From NCBI GenBank assembly GCA_015069695.1, contig JADCRZ010000004.1, positions 124,001 through 188,000 on the forward strand: a stretch of DNA of 64,000 nucleotides, in the 5' to 3' direction. Below are positions 59,589-64,000 of the stretch, piece after piece. Position numbers and translations under genes: made by a program. The stretch's first letter is position 1. The number at the start of each line of letters is the position of its first letter. The notes under the pieces were generated by a model, which worked only from the letters and a program-made list of their open reading frames with translations, ran no database searches and had not been told where the DNA came from. Source of the DNA: Williamsia sp. (GTDB lineage Bacteria > Bacteroidota > Bacteroidia > Chitinophagales > Chitinophagaceae).

Positions 59589-59617
59589 TCACCCATTGGA
59601 AGAGAAATCTTTATAAG

Positions 59618-59666
59618 GAGGAAGCTCAGTTTAAGTTCAGCTTGAACGGGTATTCCTCTTTTTTTT
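59618..59666 (+). terminator. Terminator after the Asn/Ser-rich lipoprotein gene
   Basis: GAGGAA (59618-59623) pairs with TTCCTC (59653-59658), enclosing a smaller GTTCA/TGAAC hairpin, and a run of eight Ts follows. Confidence 0.65.
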
Positions 59667-59693
59667 GGATATAACGCACAGAAAAAATTAATT

Positions 59694-61229
59694 ATGAAAA
59701 ACAGCTTATTGTGTTTACTGTGCCTGTGCATTGCAGGTTATGCGCAGGCGCAGATTCCCGAAGACGCGCTGCGGCTCACGTGGCTGCAACAGAACGGAAC
59801 AGCCCGCAACCAGGCAATCGGCGGCGCGATGGGTTCTTTGGGCGGTGATATTACAGCAACATTTGTGAACCCCGCAGGATTGGGATTTTATAAAACCAGT
59901 GAAGTCGTGCTAAGCCCGGGATACAATTTTTTAAAGAACAAAAGCAATTTCCGGGAAACCTCGACCTCAGATAACAAGAACTCATTTAACCTGGGCACCT
60001 CGGGTGCCGTGTTTGGATTTTCCAACCGCTACAGCCGCTGGAACAGCGGTGCGTTCAGCATTGCCGTGAACAGGACCGCCAATTTCAACAGCAATGTATT
60101 TTACAAGGGAGTAAACAACTACAGCTCTTATTCAGAACAGTATGCCGAAGAACTGGCAAGCGCCCGCGTTGAATGGAATGACAACATCATCAGCAACAAC
60201 GCGCTTTCTATCGGCAGCCGAATGGCTTATTACACTTACCTGGTCGATACGGCCACGAGAAACGGCAATAAACTCGTTGTGGGCGCACCGGAAGGCATCG
60301 GCAATCTCAACCAGCAAAATCTGGTGCAAACAACCGGTGGAATCACTGAAATAGCGATCGGACTGGCAGAGAGCACAAATGATAAGTTTTATATTGGCGG
60401 ATCACTTGGCCTGCCGATTGTTAATATGGAGAGAAGGATTAGTTATACAGAAAAAGATGCTACCGGCAACGTCCGGAACGGCTTTGATTATTCTGTCCTG
60501 AATGAAACTTATACCACCAAAGGCGTAGGCCTGAATGCCAAGTTTGGTCTGATCTTCAAACCTGTGCATAGCCTGCGCATCGGTTTGGCAATTCATACAC
60601 CAACCCTATATGGCCTCAAAGACACCTACTCCTCTTCGATGACTACCGCCGTGGAAAATCCTACAGCCAGACCCGACACGTTTACTGTTAGTTCCAGCAC
60701 CATTGTAGGCAATCCCATTCCGCTTTACAATTACAACCTGGTTTCACCCTGGAAATTTTTGCTGAGCGGTTCGTATGTATTTGGTGAGGTGGAAGATGTA
60801 ACGAAACAAAAAGGATTTATCACTGCAGATGTTGAATACATCAGCTACAAAGGTTCCAACTACCAGAGCGCCGATGAGAACGGCGACAACAGCTACTACG
60901 ATGACATCAACAGAACCATTGATGTACTGTACAAAGGAGCTTTCAATGCCCGGGTGGGTGGTGAGCTGAAGTTCAAAACCCTGATGGTTCGGGGCGGTTT
61001 CAACTACTACGGAAATCCCTACGCAGATTCGGAACTCAAAGCCAGCCGCATAAACCTGAGCGGCGGATTGGGTTACCGCAACAAGGGCTTTTTTGTTGAC
61101 CTGACCTATGTTTACGGCATCCAGAAAGACGTTAACTTTCCTTACCGTTTAGCAGACAAGGCCAACACCTATGCCAGTGTAAAAGGCACCAACGGAACAG
61201 CCTTGCTTACCGTAGGTACAAAGTTTTAA
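59694..61229 (+). CDS. OmpP1/FadL-family outer-membrane transporter
   Basis: A 511-aa barrel protein with a signal peptide (MKNSLLCLLCLCIAGYAQA). The mature N-terminus has the FadL-like pattern GTARNQAIGGAMGSLGGD then FVNPAGLGFYKTSEVVLSPG, where the NPAG motif marks the family. Strands continue to the C-terminal GTALLTVGTKF. FadL-type proteins carry hydrophobic molecules such as fatty acids or aromatics through the outer membrane. Its stop codon overlaps the convergent miaA stop by 4 bases, and its likely terminator lies inside miaA. Confidence 0.9.
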   Translation: MKNSLLCLLCLCIAGYAQAQIPEDALRLTWLQQNGTARNQAIGGAMGSLGGDITATFVNPAGLGFYKTSEVVLSPGYNFLKNKSNFRETSTSDNKNSFNLGTSGAVFGFSNRYSRWNSGAFSIAVNRTANFNSNVFYKGVNNYSSYSEQYAEELASARVEWNDNIISNNALSIGSRMAYYTYLVDTATRNGNKLVVGAPEGIGNLNQQNLVQTTGGITEIAIGLAESTNDKFYIGGSLGLPIVNMERRISYTEKDATGNVRNGFDYSVLNETYTTKGVGLNAKFGLIFKPVHSLRIGLAIHTPTLYGLKDTYSSSMTTAVENPTARPDTFTVSSSTIVGNPIPLYNYNLVSPWKFLLSGSYVFGEVEDVTKQKGFITADVEYISYKGSNYQSADENGDNSYYDDINRTIDVLYKGAFNARVGGELKFKTLMVRGGFNYYGNPYADSELKASRINLSGGLGYRNKGFFVDLTYVYGIQKDVNFPYRLADKANTYASVKGTNGTALLTVGTKF

Positions 61230-62134
61230 TCTTCGCTTATCGTCTTCCCGATATAAGAGAATATCTCTTCCTGATCGTGCGGTGAAAACCATTTCACCGC
61301 ACGATCTTTTTTAAACCAGGTCATCTGCCGCTTGGCATATTGGCGGGTATGGGTTTTAATCAGCTCTACAGCCTGAGAAAGCGTATACTCTTTCTCCAAA
61401 AAAGCAGCGGTCTCCTGGTATCCGATGGTACGGAGCGGCGGCAGGTTTTTATAAGGCATCAGTGCTTCCATTTCAGCCACCAATCCCTCCCTGATCATGC
61501 CATCTACCCGCTGGTGAATGTGCGCGTGAAGCGTTTCACGGGGCAGTTCCAACCCGATCTTTATTATATTAAAATCGCGGGGCGCAATCCAACCTGTTTG
61601 ATACGTGCGGATAGAATGCCCTGTCGACAAAACCACTTCCAGTGCCCGCATGAGGCGGTGCGGATTTTGCGACTCGCTTTCGTAATAAGCCGGATCATTG
61701 CGCTGAACCTCTTCCTGCAGCCAGGCAAGTCCCTGTTGTTCGTACGTTGAGCGGACCATCTCCCGGATGCCGGGATCGATCACCGGCATCTCATCAATGC
61801 CTTGGCAAAAAGCCTGGATATACAAGCCTGTTCCTCCTGCTACAACTGCCCAGTCATGCTGTTGAAAGATTTCCTGTACAGCGTTCAGCGCATACTGCTC
61901 GAAAGCAGCGGCATTTGCCGGGTCATGAATGGAGTGAGAGTTGATAAAATAATGCGGAACGGCTTGCAGCTGTGCAGCGGAAGGCTTTGCCACCCCAATG
62001 TCTATCTCACGATAGCATTGCCTGGAATCAGCCGAGATAATGGCTGTTTGTAAGCGGATAGCCGTTTGAATAGAAAGGGCTGTTTTTCCTACAGCCGTAG
62101 GGCCCATGATCACGATGCATGTTTTACGGCGCAT
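61226..62134 (-). CDS. miaA: tRNA dimethylallyltransferase MiaA
   Basis: A 302-aa enzyme that puts the dimethylallyl group on A37 of tRNAs reading UNN codons. The P-loop GPTAVGKT is at 11-18; other motifs are SADSRQCYREIDIGVAKP, VAGGTGLYIQAF and YAKRQMTWFKKD near the C-terminus. MiaB, which acts next, is encoded at 47982. The C-terminal codons around 61273-61306 contain a perfect inverted repeat that serves the opposite strand. The start is the ATG at 62134. Confidence 0.96.
   Translation of the reverse strand: MRRKTCIVIMGPTAVGKTALSIQTAIRLQTAIISADSRQCYREIDIGVAKPSAAQLQAVPHYFINSHSIHDPANAAAFEQYALNAVQEIFQQHDWAVVAGGTGLYIQAFCQGIDEMPVIDPGIREMVRSTYEQQGLAWLQEEVQRNDPAYYESESQNPHRLMRALEVVLSTGHSIRTYQTGWIAPRDFNIIKIGLELPRETLHAHIHQRVDGMIREGLVAEMEALMPYKNLPPLRTIGYQETAAFLEKEYTLSQAVELIKTHTRQYAKRQMTWFKKDRAVKWFSPHDQEEIFSYIGKTISED
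61273..61312 (+). terminator. Plus-strand terminator embedded in the miaA coding sequence
   Basis: GATCGTGCGGTGAAA (61273-61287) and TTTCACCGCACGATC (61292-61306) form a perfect 15-bp stem with the loop ACCA, followed on the plus strand by TTTTTT. It lies 44 bases after the stop of the FadL-like gene but within miaA codons, where it encodes RAVKWFSPHD. Confidence 0.85.
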
Positions 62135-62187
62135 GGTAACTGGCCCTGTTGATGTCCTCTGACAAGCACATCAAAGAGCAAACAAGA

Positions 62188-62757
62188 TTAGAGCTCATCT
62201 GTTTTTTCTTCCTCATCAATAACTTCATCATCCTCTTCCGATTCATTCGATTCTCCTTCTTCCCCAAAGCCTTCCAGGTTTTTCTCCAGGTCGTATTTTT
62301 CTTCGATCTCGGCCCATTTGTCACCCACCAATCCTTTGGTACCATACTGCGATGGACCAATTCCTTCCACACGTACCACAGCAGGGTATTCCAGTTTGGG
62401 ATTTTCTTCCTTTGAGATATTGATCAGCTCAACTAAGAATGACCAGTTTTTTACAAAGTCGTATACGTAGATAAACTTTTGATTGGGATCATTTACTTCT
62501 GAGCCAATGGTGCACGACTCCATCAGGAGCGGCTCCACTTTATAGGTTTTAGCGGGATATTTTTTCAGGGTGATTTCTTTTCCGCGCTGCCAATGGTCGT
62601 TGCTGCGGTAAAAAGTAGCCGGGTGCTTATCGTCGAATTCAAATGCTTTCAAAATTGCTTTGTGCAATTGCAGGAAGTGCTGGGTATGGCGTATAGCTAC
62701 ATCCCTGTAAACACTGTCATCTTCCTCCAAATAAATTCTGAATTTTAGTATAGCCAT
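62188..62757 (-). CDS. pRiA4b ORF-3-like protein with acidic tail
   Basis: A 189-aa cytosolic protein of the plasmid pRiA4b ORF-3-like family (also named IS1096 element passenger TnpR-like). The domain shows AILKFRIYLEEDDSVYRDVA, LQLHKAILKAFEFDDKHPAT and FIYVYDFVKNWSFLVELINI. The last 25 residues are almost entirely Glu, Asp and Ser. Family names come from mobile elements, but this gene shows no sign of transfer and no transposase is nearby. The ATG at 62757 starts the domain; an alternative start at 62802 is less likely. Confidence 0.85.
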   Translation of the reverse strand: MAILKFRIYLEEDDSVYRDVAIRHTQHFLQLHKAILKAFEFDDKHPATFYRSNDHWQRGKEITLKKYPAKTYKVEPLLMESCTIGSEVNDPNQKFIYVYDFVKNWSFLVELINISKEENPKLEYPAVVRVEGIGPSQYGTKGLVGDKWAEIEEKYDLEKNLEGFGEEGESNESEEDDEVIDEEEKTDEL

Positions 62758-62845
62758 GTCTTGATTTTTGATAGGGGCTCCGGTCAGCCAGCTGACCAGC
62801 ACCTGTGAATTTCACCAAAAATAATCATTCCAGGAATTTTCTTTT

Positions 62846-64000
62846 CTATGCTGTCAGATGCATTTTTTCTGCTACCTGCAGCATGTATTTGTATGCCTGC
62901 TCATAATTGTTTTCGATTTCTCCATCCAGGATGGCCTCACGGATGGCATTTTTTATTTCACCCACCATTCTTCCGGGTGGCAGCTTGAATGTTTCCATGA
63001 TCATTTCTCCCGTAATGGGCGGCTGCCAGTTGCGGATCCTGTCTTTCTCTTCCACTTCTTTCAGGCGCATGCGCACCAGCTCAAAATTCGAAAGATAACG
63101 CTTTACCTTGATCTTGTTTTTGGAAGTGATGTCAGCTTCGCACAAGGTCATCAAGGCATCAATATCGTCACCTGCGTCGAATAAGAGCCGGCGGATAGCA
63201 GAATCGGTTATGTTCTCTTTGGTCAGACTGATGGGGCGCATATGCATCTCCACCATCTTTTTTACAAAACGCATTTTTTCATTGAGCGGCAGCTTAAGAC
63301 GGGCAAATATTTTTGGCACCATGCGTTCACCCACAATCTCATGACCGTGAAAAGTCCAGCCATGACCTTCTTCAAAATGCTTGGTAGCAGGTTTGCCGAT
63401 ATCGTGCAGCAGGGCTGCCCAGCGCAGCCAGAGATCCTGGGTATACTGGCTGATATTATCAACCACCTGCAGGGTATGATAAAAATTGTCTTTGTGCCCG
63501 ATGCCATCGATGTATTCAGAGCCGGCCAGGTCAACAAGCTGGGGAAGGATGATCTGCAACAAGCCGCTCCGGTACAACAGGTCAAGCCCGATAGAAGGCT
63601 GATCACTCAGCAGGATCTTGTTTAGCTCATCTGCGACTCTTTCTTTTGAAATAATCCTGATCCGTTCTACATTGTTGACGATGCCCTGAAATGTATTTTC
63701 GGATATATAGAAACCCAGCTGCGAAGCAAACCGGATGCCCCGCAACATGCGCAACGGATCGTCGCTAAAGGTCTGATCGGGATTGAGCGGCGTTTGAATC
63801 TTTCGCTGCTGGATATCCGTCCTTCCATCGAAAGGATCGAGCAAGGTTCCATAGTCGGGTCCATTCAGGCTGATAGCCATGGCATTGATGGTAAAATCGC
63901 GCCGGTTCTGGTCATCTTCCAGGGTACCGGGTTGTACCACCGGGTTGCGGCTGTCGTAGGTATAACTTTCTTTTCTGGTTCCCACAAATTCCAGTTCAAA
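62846..64000 (-). CDS. CCA tRNA nucleotidyltransferase / poly(A) polymerase-type, 5' end missing
   Basis: The C-terminal 384 residues of a class II nucleotidyltransferase that adds CCA to tRNA 3' ends; the frame is open to the window edge, so the N-terminal catalytic start lies outside. Visible parts are [11 protein letters not shown] and [13 protein letters not shown] (the NT-domain RRxF motif), [15 protein letters not shown], and an HD domain with [11 protein letters not shown] and [11 protein letters not shown]. The HD domain may give phosphatase/phosphodiesterase activity, as in some CCA enzymes. No start codon is claimed; the GTG at 63985 is an internal Val codon. Confidence 0.92.
   Translation of the reverse strand, partial: FELEFVGTRKESYTYDSRNPVVQPGTLEDDQNRRDFTINAMAISLNGPDYGTLLDPFDGRTDIQQRKIQTPLNPDQTFSDDPLRMLRGIRFASQLGFYISENTFQGIVNNVERIRIISKERVADELNKILLSDQPSIGLDLLYRSGLLQIILPQLVDLAGSEYIDGIGHKDNFYHTLQVVDNISQYTQDLWLRWAALLHDIGKPATKHFEEGHGWTFHGHEIVGERMVPKIFARLKLPLNEKMRFVKKMVEMHMRPISLTKENITDSAIRRLLFDAGDDIDALMTLCEADITSKNKIKVKRYLSNFELVRMRLKEVEEKDRIRNWQPPITGEMIMETFKLPPGRMVGEIKNAIREAILDGEIENNYEQAYKYMLQVAEKMHLTA

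Overview
The window reads as ordinary chromosome of a member of the Bacteroidota, most likely from the Chitinophagaceae or a near relative. The signs are a type IX secretion C-terminal sorting domain (45720-47561), a TamB partner that is a lipoprotein (TamL), an OstA-like/LptD/LptE set, a YtxJ bacillithiol-linked protein, start codons without Shine-Dalgarno sequences but with A-rich leaders, and several intergenic TAnnTTTG boxes, the -7 element of the Bacteroidota housekeeping sigma factor. The family placement is inference; the phylum is well supported. I find no rRNA, tRNA, CRISPR array, prophage, transposase or plasmid gene.

Layout. 1-9638: a 2-oxo acid dehydrogenase E2, an unknown protein, a secreted S9 peptidase, an EamA transporter, a polyprenol-phosphate sugar transferase, a 3'-5' exonuclease and the Mpl muropeptide ligase. 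9774-15646: a 42-residue lipoprotein beside ytxJ, an acidic orphan, rpoN, and two sensor kinases 3 bases apart. 15719-18750: a beta-barrel protein and a stress-like group (PA2169-type four-helix protein, histone-H1-like protein, SemiSWEET, ferritin-like DUF892 protein with a Lys-rich tail). 18917-26486: tamL and tamB. 26769-31880: CinA-like amidase, aldo/keto reductase, NIPSNAP protein, FAH-family hydrolase, ung and an acyltransferase. 31898-38988: envelope genes (lptD, amidase, MCE/MlaD, OstA-like, small barrel). 39021-45561: Gate-domain membrane protein, ychF, then yceD-rpmF-plsX-CPBP-recF. 45720-54461: T9SS cargo, DciA-like protein, miaB, a sigma-54 activator heading lptE-unknown-secG, mltG, yihY. 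54506-64000: two thioredoxin-fold proteins, trmH, DUF2752 and CD225 membrane proteins, proS, two surface or outer-membrane proteins, miaA, a pRiA4b-ORF3-like protein and a CCA-adding enzyme cut by the window end.

Themes. Envelope building dominates: LPS transport (lptD, lptE, OstA-like), TamL/TamB, MCE lipid transport, peptidoglycan turnover (mpl, mltG, amidase), phospholipid synthesis (plsX, plsC-like) and secretion (secG, T9SS cargo). RNA maturation is the second theme (miaA, miaB, trmH, proS, cca). RpoN and a sensor-less sigma-54 activator occur 38 kb apart, so sigma-54 control of the lptE-secG group is possible but unproven.

The most notable non-coding features are REP-like palindromes at three convergent gene junctions, ending within a few bases of stop codons; a rho-independent terminator for one gene encoded inside the convergent miaA coding sequence; and related upstream regions in front of the two ferritin-like stress genes. 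I see no clear novel defence or mobile system. The best candidate for an under-described system is the 16718-18750 stress/DNA-protection group.
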